Assembly: GCF_003324525.1 (NCBI RefSeq) | Contig: NZ_QGDC01000006.1 | Location: 1-64,000, forward strand | Length of the DNA stretch: 64,000 nt | Origin: Mucilaginibacter hurinus | GTDB taxonomy: Bacteria > Bacteroidota > Bacteroidia > Sphingobacteriales > Sphingobacteriaceae | Direction of reading: 5' to 3' | In this document: in pieces, positions 17,507-26,271 of the stretch | Layout: each line of letters begins with the position of its first letter | How positions within the stretch are numbered: position 1 is the stretch's first letter | Made by a program: the position numbers and the translations under genes | Notes under the pieces: model-generated | What the model saw: the letters and a program-made list of their open reading frames with translations, nothing else | The model's database searches: none | Told to the model about the DNA's origin: nothing

Positions 17507-17532
17507 TAAAGAGATTGGTTAGCTATCGCTCG
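17507..17532 (-). repeat. Dispersed 26-base repeat, copy 1
   Basis: On the minus strand this matches 23 of 26 bases of the copy at 23075-23100, which reads CGAGCGACAGCGAAGCAATC and on. Both copies lie in spacers rich in other repeats. Confidence 0.7.
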
Positions 17533-17546
17533 TATGATGTATATAA

Positions 17547-17581
17547 AAGAAATGGCCTCCAATTTTTGGAAGCCATTTCTT
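17547..17581 (-). terminator. Terminator of the aconitase gene
   Basis: The stem AAGAAATGGC (17547-17556) pairs with GCCATTTCTT (17572-17581), with inner pairing CTCCAA/TTGGA-type. It lies 44 bases past the aconitase stop, with an A/T-rich edge. Confidence 0.7.
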
Positions 17582-17587
17582 ATTGTG

Positions 17588-17623
17588 TTAATCCTAAAAT
17601 TCTGTGAATTCTGATTCAGACAA
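17588..17623 (+). repeat. Dispersed repeat ending in TTCAGACAA, copy 1
   Basis: The stretch contains AATTCTGTGAATTCTGATTC and ends CAGACAA. Related copies lie at 28801-28828 and, inverted, at 28702-28745. It abuts the aconitase stop codon. Confidence 0.6.
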
Positions 17624-17624
17624 A

Positions 17625-19892
17625 TTATGCTCTTTGCTGCTTACGGATAATGTTAAGCGCGCCGCCTGCTTTAAACCACTCTATTTGCTGTGCATTGTAA
17701 GTGTGATTTACCGCGAAGGTATCTTTAGTGCCATCGGTGTGATGCAATACGACGGTAAGCTGTTTGCCGGGAGCAAATTCAGTGAGACCGATAACGTCAA
17801 TTTTATCATCCTCCTGGATTTTTTCATAATCTGCAGGATCAGCAAAAGTGATTCCCAGCATGCCTTGTTTCTTTAGGTTGGTTTCGTGTATACGGGCAAA
17901 TGATTTTACCAGTATCACGCGTACGCCCAGGTGGCGCGGTTCCATGGCCGCGTGCTCGCGTGATGAGCCTTCGCCGTAGTTCTCGTCTCCAACAACTATA
18001 GTACCTATGCCGCGTGCTTTATAATCACGCTGCGTAGCCGGTACGGGGCCATATTCGCCTGTTAAAGCATTTTTAACGCTGTCGGCGGTATTATTAAAAT
18101 AATTAATAGCGCCAATAAGCATGTTGTTTGATATGTTATCAAGGTGTCCGCGGAACTTCAACCACGGACCGGCCATCGAGATATGGTCAGTAGTACATTT
18201 GCCTTTTGCTTTTATAAGCAGTTTCAGGCCGTTTAAATCAGTACCCTCCCATGGTTTAAACGGATCAAGTAATTGTAAACGTGATGAGGTAGGGCTAACA
18301 ATAACTTCTACCTGGCTGCCGTCTTCAGCCGGGGCCTGGTAACCTGCGTCTTCAACCGCGAAACCTTTAACGGGCAATTCAATGCCTTGAGGTTCGTCAA
18401 ACTTAACCAGTTCACCATTTTGGTTAGTCAGGCTATCAGTAAGCGGGTTAAAGGTAAGGTCGCCGGCAATGGCAAAAGCAGTAACGATTTCAGGCGATGC
18501 CACGAAAGCATGCGTATTTGGGTTACCATCCTGCCTTTTGGCAAAGTTGCGGTTAAAAGATGTAATGATGGAGTTACGACGTGTAGGGTCGTCTGTATGA
18601 CGCGCCCATTGCCCGATACACGGACCGCAGGCATTAGCCAGCACTACACCACCCATTTCGGCAAACGTATCCAGGTAACCATCGCGATCAACGGTGTAAC
18701 GTACCTGCTCAGAGCCCGGCGTAATGGTGAATTCAGCCTTGGTTTTCAGTTTTTTATCAATAGCCTGCTGCGCAATAGAAGCGGAGCGGGTAATATCTTC
18801 ATAAGATGAGTTGGTACATGAGCCAATTAAACCAACTTCCAGTTCGGTTGGCCAGTTATTCTCTTTAACCGCAGTAGCGAATTTAGAGATAGGCCACGCC
18901 AGATCCGGTGTGAACGGACCGTTTACATGCGGCTCAAGTTCACTCAGGTTTATCTCAATAACCTGGTCAAAATATTGCTCAGGATTTGCGTAAACTTCCT
19001 CATCGCCGGTAAGGTGCTCGGCAATGGCGTCAGCTAAAGCAGCAATGTCTTCACGCTTGGTGCCTTTCAAGTAAGCAGCGGCTTTCTCGTCATAACCGAA
19101 TATAGAAGTGGTTGCACCAATTTCGGCACCCATGTTGCAAATGGTGCCTTTACCTGTTGCCGAAAGCGAGCGGGCGCCTTCACCAAAATACTCAACAATA
19201 GCACCTGTGCCACCCTTCACAGTAAGTATGCCGGCAACTTTTAATATTACGTCTTTTGCAGATGTCCAGCCCGAAAGTTTCCCGGTTAATTTAACACCTA
19301 TCAATTTAGGGAATTTTAGTTCCCATGGCAAACCTGCCATAACATCGCAGGCGTCAGCGCCACCAACGCCAATAGCAATCATACCCAGGCCACCGGCGTT
19401 AGGCGTGTGCGAGTCTGTACCTATCATCATGCCGCCCGGAAATGCATAGTTCTCAAGCACTACCTGGTGAATAATACCGGCACCGGCTTTCCAGAAACCA
19501 ATACCATATTTATCAGAAACTGATGCCAGGAAATCATAAACTTCTTTATTTACATCGTTAGCAGCATTTAAGTCGGCTACAGCGCCAATTTTAGCCTGTA
19601 TCAGGTGGTCGCAATGTACTGTTGACGGTACCGCTACCTGCGGGCGGCCTGCCTGCATAAACTGTAGCAACGCCATCTGCGCCGTAGCGTCCTGCATGGC
19701 AACACGGTCAGGTGCAAAGTCCACATAGTCAGTGCCTCGTGTATACGCTTGTGTAGCGTCGCCCTCGCTTAAGTGGGCATATAAAATTTTCTCTGTAAGG
19801 GTAAGTGATTTACCGGTCGCTTTGCGGGCAGCATCAACACGTGTGCTGTAGCGATCGTAAACCTTCTTGATCATGTCAATATCAAAAGCCAT
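17625..19892 (-). CDS. acn: Aconitate hydratase
   Basis: Aconitase interconverts citrate and isocitrate in the TCA cycle through a 4Fe-4S cluster. The 755-residue length and sequence resemble the mitochondrial-type enzyme more than AcnB. Cluster ligands are the Cys of [13 protein letters not shown] and the two in [10 protein letters not shown]. Other active-site segments are [31 protein letters not shown] and the swivel-domain [19 protein letters not shown]. The start [15 protein letters not shown] is the family N-terminus. The gene is transcribed alone, with a hairpin terminator and repeats downstream. The 5' spacer is AT-rich and has only an approximate -7 box. Confidence 0.97.
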   Translation of the reverse strand: MAFDIDMIKKVYDRYSTRVDAARKATGKSLTLTEKILYAHLSEGDATQAYTRGTDYVDFAPDRVAMQDATAQMALLQFMQAGRPQVAVPSTVHCDHLIQAKIGAVADLNAANDVNKEVYDFLASVSDKYGIGFWKAGAGIIHQVVLENYAFPGGMMIGTDSHTPNAGGLGMIAIGVGGADACDVMAGLPWELKFPKLIGVKLTGKLSGWTSAKDVILKVAGILTVKGGTGAIVEYFGEGARSLSATGKGTICNMGAEIGATTSIFGYDEKAAAYLKGTKREDIAALADAIAEHLTGDEEVYANPEQYFDQVIEINLSELEPHVNGPFTPDLAWPISKFATAVKENNWPTELEVGLIGSCTNSSYEDITRSASIAQQAIDKKLKTKAEFTITPGSEQVRYTVDRDGYLDTFAEMGGVVLANACGPCIGQWARHTDDPTRRNSIITSFNRNFAKRQDGNPNTHAFVASPEIVTAFAIAGDLTFNPLTDSLTNQNGELVKFDEPQGIELPVKGFAVEDAGYQAPAEDGSQVEVIVSPTSSRLQLLDPFKPWEGTDLNGLKLLIKAKGKCTTDHISMAGPWLKFRGHLDNISNNMLIGAINYFNNTADSVKNALTGEYGPVPATQRDYKARGIGTIVVGDENYGEGSSREHAAMEPRHLGVRVILVKSFARIHETNLKKQGMLGITFADPADYEKIQEDDKIDVIGLTEFAPGKQLTVVLHHTDGTKDTFAVNHTYNAQQIEWFKAGGALNIIRKQQRA

Positions 19893-20196
19893 TCTTTTTT
19901 GGATTTGAAGGTGAGTAAAAGGAGCGGCAAAAACCGTTCCTGCTTTCAGCGGCGAAGTTACAAAATATAATAATTAAAAGCTGTCAGGCGTATGTCCAAT
20001 TGTTATTTGGATATATTCTAAATTAGCCGCGAGTTGATGACTGTTATAAAGATCAAGGCTGGTATAGTTTGCTGCTTATCATATGGTTTGATTTATAGCC
20101 TTCACCAAAACGATGATGCGCACCAGTTCCCCTTTTAAAAGCAGATACGGTTACCCATTCACGGTTAAACTTAATCAACCATTCAGCCAAAATACC

Positions 20197-20204
20197 TACC
20201 TTTG
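20197..20204 (+). promoter_or_regulatory. -7 box upstream of the DUF2442 gene
   Basis: TACCTTTG matches TAnnTTTG and lies 17 bases before the ATG. No convincing -33 element was found. The 329-base gap 19893-20221 holds the two divergent promoter regions and nothing else that I recognise. Confidence 0.5.
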
Positions 20205-20221
20205 AAAAAAAGCACATTGCT

Positions 20222-20434
20222 ATGGCTCTTTTCACATCACGAAAACAGCAAAAGGATATAAAGGTTACCTTTAATAACGGTTTGTTGCATGTAGAGGCTG
20301 ACGGTAAAACAACGGCTTATCCGCTCGACTGGTACCCCGCGTTGCAAAATGCGACAGAAGAGGAGCGTGCCGACTGGACATTAACTACTACCGGCATCCG
20401 TTTTAATAAACTGGATGTAGATTTTTTACTGTAA
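20222..20434 (+). CDS. DUF2442 protein
   Basis: This 70-residue protein matches DUF2442: VTFNNGLLHVEADGK, then PLDWYPALQNATEEERADW and TTTGIRFNKLDVDFLL, the family pattern WYPRL...A...R..W...G..I.W..LD. The function of the family is unknown. Small DUF2442 proteins often accompany toxin-antitoxin or adaptor-like genes, but no toxin is visible here. Its stop TAA overlaps the ATG of the next gene (TAATG), indicating translational coupling to the repeat protein downstream. Confidence 0.88.
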   Translation: MALFTSRKQQKDIKVTFNNGLLHVEADGKTTAYPLDWYPALQNATEEERADWTLTTTGIRFNKLDVDFLL

Positions 20435-21777
20435 TGGTTATGCTCACCTTTGAGGAGTTTTTTAAAAAAAAGAAAATAGATATTGCTGCCCTGCGGCAAA
20501 ATGAGCCGGCGTTGTTTACAGAGTTTACTGTGCATTACAACCGGATGGGCGAAAAGAGTTTTGACCATACCAAAAAATACTGGTTCAATAAATTACGCAA
20601 ATTATATCATCTTGCTCCGGAAGTAAAAGCTAAGCCTTTACGTAACGAAAACAGGCTGGCAGAACAAACCATACTAGATAGTCTTTCCGCTCCTGCTGAG
20701 AATGCACCGAAGCCAGGATTTACGCCAAGGTTTAAAGCCAATGCGCCGAAACCCGCTAATCCTGAAATTACAGATGAAGCGATTGCTGAGAGCAATCCAG
20801 AGCCAGCTCCTAAACCTGGCTTTACACCAAGGTTTAAATCAGGGGTAACCAAACCTGCCGAACAGGCTCAACCCGATGCTGGCACAGCCGGTGATGTTAC
20901 ACCGAAAAGCCCCGGCTTTACACCAAGGTTTAAGGCTGGCGTAACCAAGCCCACGCAACAGGCAACACCTGGAGGCGATAAAACAGCGCAGGATACACCC
21001 GCCGCCTCAGAAAAGCTTAGTGATAAACCTCAGGATGTATCGAAAAAATCCGGATTTACTCCGCGGTTTAAAGCAGGTGTAACTAAAACTGCGGAGCAAT
21101 TGACGCCTGTTGAAGGTAAGGGAGATGTGCAAGAGCCAGCCGCTATTGAAAGCCCTAAGCCGCTGGAAGAATCGACTAAAAAACCCGGCTTTACGCCCAG
21201 GTTTAAAGCGAGGGTCACCAAACCCGCCGATGAAAGTACTCCGGACGGGAATACCAAAGATGAATCTACGCAGGAAGATAAGGTTGCTGATAGTACAGCG
21301 GACAAACCAGCAGTGCCTAAAAAGCCCGGATTTACACCAAGATTTAAGGCAGGCGTTACTCAGGCTGTCCCACCGGTTAAAGCTGAACCGCTCACGGATA
21401 CTGAAAACAAACCGCAACCACCATCTGTGCGAGCACCGCGAAACGAGCGTGATAAGGAAGCCGAGACGATACGGGAAGCCAATGTACCTGAGATAGATTT
21501 TACCGGTAAGTTTATACCGAAACGGCCAAAACCCGGTGAAGTAAAGCTGGATAAGCTGGCACAACAGGCTAACATACTGGCATCAAACTTTAAAGATAAG
21601 TTTAAAGCCAATCATGTGCCTAAGCATATAGCCCGTACACAGCCCGAAAATAAATCGGCCGAAAAGAATGAAACCGCCGGCGAACCCGAAACGCCGACGG
21701 TGAGCGCAACCGGCAAAAAGCCCTATAAGCCCAGGTTTAATCCTAAAAAGTTGCCACCTAAGTCAAACAACGGATAA
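20434..21777 (+). CDS. Disordered protein with six PGFTPRFK repeats
   Basis: I do not recognise this 447-residue protein. The first 65 residues form a compact helical domain (LTFEEFFKKKKIDIAALRQN and EKSFDHTKKYWFNKLRKLYHL). After it come six copies of a 13-15 residue motif, core PGFTPRFKAGVTKP, separated by 20-40 residues of Pro, Glu, Asp, Thr and Lys-rich linker. A weaker copy (KPYKPRFNPKK) lies at the C-terminus. There is no signal peptide or membrane segment. The spaced short linear motifs look like docking sites for a multivalent partner, with DUF2442 encoded just upstream as a possible partner. Start is ATG at 20434 (TAATG overlap) or the Met two codons later. Confidence 0.8.
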   Translation: MVMLTFEEFFKKKKIDIAALRQNEPALFTEFTVHYNRMGEKSFDHTKKYWFNKLRKLYHLAPEVKAKPLRNENRLAEQTILDSLSAPAENAPKPGFTPRFKANAPKPANPEITDEAIAESNPEPAPKPGFTPRFKSGVTKPAEQAQPDAGTAGDVTPKSPGFTPRFKAGVTKPTQQATPGGDKTAQDTPAASEKLSDKPQDVSKKSGFTPRFKAGVTKTAEQLTPVEGKGDVQEPAAIESPKPLEESTKKPGFTPRFKARVTKPADESTPDGNTKDESTQEDKVADSTADKPAVPKKPGFTPRFKAGVTQAVPPVKAEPLTDTENKPQPPSVRAPRNERDKEAETIREANVPEIDFTGKFIPKRPKPGEVKLDKLAQQANILASNFKDKFKANHVPKHIARTQPENKSAEKNETAGEPETPTVSATGKKPYKPRFNPKKLPPKSNNG

Positions 21778-21905
21778 ATCAGCACACCCTTACATTCACC
21801 GTTTCGTCATATTAGTGCACGATATACGTACCTGTATACAGTTGCAACACATTTGACAAACTGTTAACACATTTAACATAAATAGCTGTTAACATTGTAC
21901 CAGAA

Positions 21906-23045
21906 ATGAAAATAGGAATAGTTTGTTATCCAACCTTTGGCGGCAGCGGGGTTGTAGCCACAGAGTTGGGCAAGGCGCTGGCCGATCATGGGCACCAGGT
22001 ACATTTTGTTACGTACAATCAACCTGCCCGGTTAGACCTTTTTTCGGAGAACCTCTTTTACCATGAGGTGGCCGTTGCCAACTATCCCCTATTTGACTTT
22101 CCACCGTATGAACTGGCTTTGGCCAGCCGCTTGGTTGATGTAGTGCGCTTTGAAAAATTAGATGTACTGCATGTACACTATGCTATACCACATGCATCGG
22201 CTGCTTATATGGCTAAACAGATACTCGCTACTTACGGCATTAACATTCCTTTTGTTACCACCCTGCATGGTACTGACATTACGCTGGTAGGGCAGGAGCG
22301 TACATATAAACCTGCAGTTACCTTTTCGATTAACGAATCAGACGGTGTGACAGCTGTATCTGAGCATTTACGCGCAGATACCTATAAGTTCTTCGAGATT
22401 AAAAACGATATAAAGGTCATCCCCAATTTTATCGACCTGAATCGCTTTAGCCTGAAAGCTAAGGACCATTTCCGGAAAGCTATCGCACCCAATGGCGAAA
22501 AAATATTGGTGCATACGTCTAACTTCCGTAAGGTTAAGCGCACCGAGGATGTAATAAAAATATTTGCGCATGTTGTAAAGCAGATACCTGCCAAGTTATT
22601 GATGGTTGGTGATGGCGGCGAACGCTCCGGCTGCGAACAACTGGCCCGGGATCTTGGTGTATCAGATCAGATTCGTTTTTTGGGTAAACAGGATGCCATC
22701 GAAGAAATATTATCCGTGGCCGACCTTTTCCTGATGCCCTCACAGTCGGAAAGTTTTGGTTTAGCCGCATTGGAGGCTATGGCCTGCAAAGTGCCGGTAA
22801 TCAGCAGCAATGCCGGAGGTTTGCCTGAATTAAACATTGATGGGGAAACAGGCTTTTTACGAGATGTTGGCGATGTTGACGGAATGGCCGAATCTGCAAT
22901 ATATATATTGCAGAACGAAGAGAGGCTAAACAGCTTTAAAGACAAGGCTCTTTCCCGGGCTAAAGTATTTGATCTTAAAAATATACTGCCTGAGTACGAA
23001 AATTACTATAAAGAGGTGATTGAGCGGAGTAGGAAAGCGCAGTAG
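21906..23045 (+). CDS. bshA: N-acetyl-alpha-D-glucosaminyl L-malate synthase BshA
   Basis: BshA transfers GlcNAc from UDP-GlcNAc to L-malate, the first step of bacillithiol synthesis. The 379-residue GT4 glycosyltransferase starts with MKIGIVCYPTFGGSGVVATE, the BshA signature, and carries VHYAIPHASAAYMAK, TTLHGTDITLVG, FINESDGVTAVSEHL-like and the nucleotide-sugar motif PSQSESFGLAALEAMAC. The whole protein closely follows family length. The presence of bshA implies that the cell uses bacillithiol as its main low-molecular-weight thiol, as in many Bacteroidota. Other bsh genes are not in the window. The gene stands alone. Confidence 0.96.
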   Translation: MKIGIVCYPTFGGSGVVATELGKALADHGHQVHFVTYNQPARLDLFSENLFYHEVAVANYPLFDFPPYELALASRLVDVVRFEKLDVLHVHYAIPHASAAYMAKQILATYGINIPFVTTLHGTDITLVGQERTYKPAVTFSINESDGVTAVSEHLRADTYKFFEIKNDIKVIPNFIDLNRFSLKAKDHFRKAIAPNGEKILVHTSNFRKVKRTEDVIKIFAHVVKQIPAKLLMVGDGGERSGCEQLARDLGVSDQIRFLGKQDAIEEILSVADLFLMPSQSESFGLAALEAMACKVPVISSNAGGLPELNIDGETGFLRDVGDVDGMAESAIYILQNEERLNSFKDKALSRAKVFDLKNILPEYENYYKEVIERSRKAQ

Positions 23046-23074
23046 ATCCCAATAAATTTAACTTCACGTCATTG

Positions 23075-23100
23075 CGAGCGACAGCGAAGCAATCTCTTTA
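23075..23100 (+). repeat. Dispersed 26-base repeat, copy 2
   Basis: It reads CGAGCGACAGCGAAGCAATC followed by TCTTTA, preceded by CGTCATTG. It matches copy 1 at 17507-17532 (opposite orientation) at 23 of 26 bases. It sits in the 375-base gap before the helicase gene. Confidence 0.7.
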
Positions 23101-23155
23101 GGCAGTCAGTGCTTGTGAGGAGCGGCTTTGTAATTTATCATCGCCAGTGGATGTA

Positions 23156-23183
23156 CTTTTTTCTTTGACAGCCAAAGAAAAAG
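23156..23183. repeat. Repeat hairpin CTTTG-ACAGC-CAAAG
   Basis: Arms of at least ten bases (TTTTTCTTTG and CAAAGAAAAA) flank ACAGC, followed by [21 protein letters not shown] recall this string as a common intergenic repeat in related genomes. The remaining gap to 23420 shows no gene. It may hold further decayed repeat sequence. Confidence 0.55.
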
Positions 23184-23420
23184 GTACCAAAAAGAAACCC
23201 GCCGGCCGCGCCTGACCCTGTTAAGGTTAGTGCTAAGGCTCTGCTTGTGCTACCCGTGCCAGCCGATGCAGGAGAAAACGGTGCACTTCTGTTCGTCAGG
23301 CCCTTGAATCATAATCAAAAATATCCTCCCGACAAACGAAGCAACGAGTTGCTATTTCCGGCTCATGACAGTTTTAGAATTATCCCCTAACCAAATCACC
23401 TGAATTTTGTTACTTGCAGG

Positions 23421-26207
23421 ATGAGCAGCATTGGCCAACAGGTAATACAGCAATGGTACAGGCAAAAGTCGTGGAAGCAGTTCCCGTTTCAAAAGGAAAT
23501 GGAGACAGCTTATCTATCCGGCTATTCGGGTCTGCTGAACGCACCTACAGGCAGTGGTAAAACTTTCGCCCTGTTTTTGCCTTTCGTGGCTGATTATATC
23601 AATAAATACCCCGATACCTATAAAACCAAAAAGGATAGTGGGTTGCTGATGCTTTGGATAACGCCTTTGCGGGCACTTACCAATGATATAAAAAAAGCTA
23701 TGCAGGAGGCCGTTGACGAAATGGGTATTCCCTGGAGAGTATATACCCGTACGGGCGATACATCCGCCGCCGAAAAGGCGGCGCTTAAGAAAAAGCTGCC
23801 CGAAGTACTGCTCACCACGCCCGAAAGCCTGCATCTGATGCTTGCTCAAAAAGACTACCCTAAAATATTTAAAGGATTACGAGTAGTGGTGTGCGATGAG
23901 TGGCACGAGCTGCTGGGCACTAAAAGAGGTGTTCAGGTAGAGTTGGGATTGAGCCGGTTAAAAGCGGTTGCAGGTAATGCGTCGCTGGAAAAAGAAGTTG
24001 TAAGTTCTAAGCTGCAAGTTGAAAGAGAAAAGGAAGTCGTGAGTTCCAAGTTGCAGGTTGAAGAAGAAAAAGAAGTTGTAAGTTCTAAGTTGCAAGTTGA
24101 AGGAGAAAAAAATAAAAATTTACAATATCCTAATCACCACTCGCAACTCAAAACCCACAACCCACCACTTGCAACTCAAAACCCACAGCCCACAACCCAT
24201 AACCCACAACCCACAACCCGCAACCCACAACTCCGCATATGGGGTATCAGCGCTACTATTGGTAACCTTGAACAAGCCGCAGAGGTGCTGCTTGGAAATG
24301 ATTTTCCGGCTGATCAGATTAAAATGGTTCGGGCCAATCTGGAGAAAAAGCTGGATATACGTTCCGTCATCCCTGAAAATATAGAAAATTACTCGTGGAC
24401 AGGCCACATAGGTGTCAGGCTGCTTCCGCAGGTAATGGAAATTGTTGCCCGTAGTAAAACCACCCTTATATTTTGCAATACCCGTTCGCAAAGCGAAATA
24501 TGGTACCATGCCATTATTGACAATTACCCGGAGTACGCCGGGATTATGGCCATGCACCATGGTTCGCTGGATAACGAGTTGCGTAACTGGGTAGAGGCTG
24601 CGCTGCATGCTGAAGCGCTGAAAGTTGTGGTATGTACATCAAGCCTGGACCTTGGCGTAGATTTCAGACCGGTAGATACGGTGGTACAAGTAGGCAGCCC
24701 AAAAGGTGTTGCGCGATTTATGCAACGCGCGGGCCGGAGCGGCCACCACCCCGGAGCAGTATCAAGAGCATACTACGTGCCTACCCACTCGCTAGAGTTG
24801 CTGGAGGGGGCGGCGCTTAAGCTTGCCATCAGGCAAGGCATATTTGAAAGCCGCGACCCTATGCTGCTAACTATGGATGTGCTGATACAGTACATGGTGA
24901 CACTGGCTGTCTCGGACGGTTTTACAGCCGACGAACTGTTTAAACAGGTTAAAGCTACCTATGCTTTTGCCGATATTACTCACAGGGAATTTAACGAACT
25001 GCTTGATTTTATTACCCGCGGCGGCAAAACCTTGGCGCAGTATGATGAATTTTTGAAGGTAGAAATTGAAAATGGTTTATATAAGGTGAACAGCCGCCGG
25101 GTAGCCATGCGGCACCGGTTGAGCATTGGTACCATAACCAGCGAATTAAGTATAAGAGTAAAGTGGCTCAGCGGCGGCAGCCTGGGTACTATCGAAGAGG
25201 GCTTTGTTTCAAAACTGAAACCGGGCAATACGTTTTGGTTTGCCGGCCGCAGCCTTGAGTTTGTGCGGGTAAAGGAAATGACCGCTTATGTAAAAAAGTC
25301 AAATGCTAAGAAAGGATTAATACCTAGTTGGGCGGGTGGCAGGATGCCTTTGTCGTCGCAGTTATCAGCCGTTTTCAGGGATAAGCTGCACGAGGTAGCC
25401 AATGGAATAGAAAAGGACGAGGAAGTTATCGCCTTAAAGCCACTGTTTAACCTTCAGCAGCAGTTGTCGCATTTGCCGCAAAAGCACGAGTTTTTGATAG
25501 AATCGTTTAAGTCAAGAGAGGGCCACCATTTACTGTTTTATCCGTTTGAGGGTCGCCTGGTGCATGAGGGTATGGCATCATTGCTGGCTTACCGCATCAC
25601 CAAGGTTAAGCCTTCAAGCTTTTCAATAGCCATGAACGACTATGGTTTTGAGCTCCTGTCAGACGAAGATGTGCCAATAGAAGAAATATTGGAAGACGCT
25701 GAGTTTTTCTCAATAAACAACCTGATTGATGACATACAGCACAGCCTTAACGCTAACGAAATGGCCCGCCGGCGTTTCAGGGATATTGCGCATATTGGCG
25801 GCCTGGTATTTACCGGCTATCCTGGTCAGCAGGTAAAGAATAAACACTTACAGGCATCAACTTCATTGCTGTTTGAGGTATTTACTGAGTACGAACCGGA
25901 TAATCTGTTGGTACGACAGGCTTATAACGAGGCATTAGCTTTTCAATTGGAAGAATTTAGGTTAAGGGCCGCACTTCAACGTATTGAAACACAGAGTATC
26001 ATTCTTAAAAATATTGAGCGGCCCACGCCTTTTGCTTTTCCGATAATGGTTGATAGCCTGAGCAGGGACAAGCTTACAACCGAAACACTTGAAGAACGTA
26101 TAGCCCGGATGGCCCGCCGTTACGGTGCCGATATCAACGATGAAGAGGAGGCCAACTTAAGTAAGCGGCCACGAAGGCCGGGAATAATAAGGAAGAAAGG
26201 GCTGTAA
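23421..26207 (+). CDS. Ligase-associated-type DEXH box helicase (Lhr-like)
   Basis: This 928-residue superfamily 2 helicase has all core motifs: NAPTGSGKTFALFLPF (Walker A), ITPLRALTNDI (Ia), TTPESLHLML, DEWHELLGTKRGVQ (DEXH, II), GISATIGN (III), TLIFCNTRSQSE (IV), TSSLDLGVDFRPVD (V) and QRAGRSGHHPGAVS (VI), then the winged-helix and C-terminal domains of Lhr-type enzymes. The family normally works with an ATP-dependent ligase and nuclease in DNA damage response, but none of those partners is next to it. Between motifs II and III, residues 191-270 are a low-complexity insertion made by an in-frame palindromic repeat. Without it the protein would have about the usual family length. The reading frame stays open, so the protein is probably functional. 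Confidence 0.93.
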   Translation: MSSIGQQVIQQWYRQKSWKQFPFQKEMETAYLSGYSGLLNAPTGSGKTFALFLPFVADYINKYPDTYKTKKDSGLLMLWITPLRALTNDIKKAMQEAVDEMGIPWRVYTRTGDTSAAEKAALKKKLPEVLLTTPESLHLMLAQKDYPKIFKGLRVVVCDEWHELLGTKRGVQVELGLSRLKAVAGNASLEKEVVSSKLQVEREKEVVSSKLQVEEEKEVVSSKLQVEGEKNKNLQYPNHHSQLKTHNPPLATQNPQPTTHNPQPTTRNPQLRIWGISATIGNLEQAAEVLLGNDFPADQIKMVRANLEKKLDIRSVIPENIENYSWTGHIGVRLLPQVMEIVARSKTTLIFCNTRSQSEIWYHAIIDNYPEYAGIMAMHHGSLDNELRNWVEAALHAEALKVVVCTSSLDLGVDFRPVDTVVQVGSPKGVARFMQRAGRSGHHPGAVSRAYYVPTHSLELLEGAALKLAIRQGIFESRDPMLLTMDVLIQYMVTLAVSDGFTADELFKQVKATYAFADITHREFNELLDFITRGGKTLAQYDEFLKVEIENGLYKVNSRRVAMRHRLSIGTITSELSIRVKWLSGGSLGTIEEGFVSKLKPGNTFWFAGRSLEFVRVKEMTAYVKKSNAKKGLIPSWAGGRMPLSSQLSAVFRDKLHEVANGIEKDEEVIALKPLFNLQQQLSHLPQKHEFLIESFKSREGHHLLFYPFEGRLVHEGMASLLAYRITKVKPSSFSIAMNDYGFELLSDEDVPIEEILEDAEFFSINNLIDDIQHSLNANEMARRRFRDIAHIGGLVFTGYPGQQVKNKHLQASTSLLFEVFTEYEPDNLLVRQAYNEALAFQLEEFRLRAALQRIETQSIILKNIERPTPFAFPIMVDSLSRDKLTTETLEERIARMARRYGADINDEEEANLSKRPRRPGIIRKKGL
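23991..24232 (+). repeat. In-frame palindromic repeat insertion inside the helicase gene
   Basis: Three tandem 39-base units begin at 23991, 24030 and 24069, each encoding a version of KEVVSSKLQVE-x-E. After a short A/T-rich linker comes an oppositely biased C-rich tract at about 24136-24232, built on ACCCACA and CTTGCAACT words. AGTTGCAAGT in unit 3 is the exact complement of ACTTGCAACT in the right half, so the element is a loose giant palindrome. The purine-rich left half and pyrimidine-rich right half stand out from the surrounding gene. Confidence 0.85.
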
Positions 26208-26271
26208 CGTATTCTTAGCCAAAACGCGTTGTTCTACATTTGCCATCTTATACCAACCCAGGATAGCTTTT

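Noticed and set aside
21007..21564. Long open frame on the minus strand of the repeat protein
   Set aside because: It is an antisense shadow. Its periodic sequence simply mirrors the PGFTPRFK repeats of the plus-strand gene, and it has no start or codon support.
23991..24232. CRISPR-like array from the tandem 39-base units
   Set aside because: The units are directly adjacent without unique spacers, lie in frame inside a gene, and no cas gene is near.
24136..24232. Telomere-like ACCCACA tract
   Set aside because: It is internal to a gene on what appears to be a normal chromosome and is one arm of a larger palindromic element.
24120..24608. Minus-strand frame through the helicase insertion
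   Set aside because: It reads the ACCCACA-type tract as WVVGCGLWVMG-like low-complexity peptide and then crosses helicase motifs on the wrong strand.
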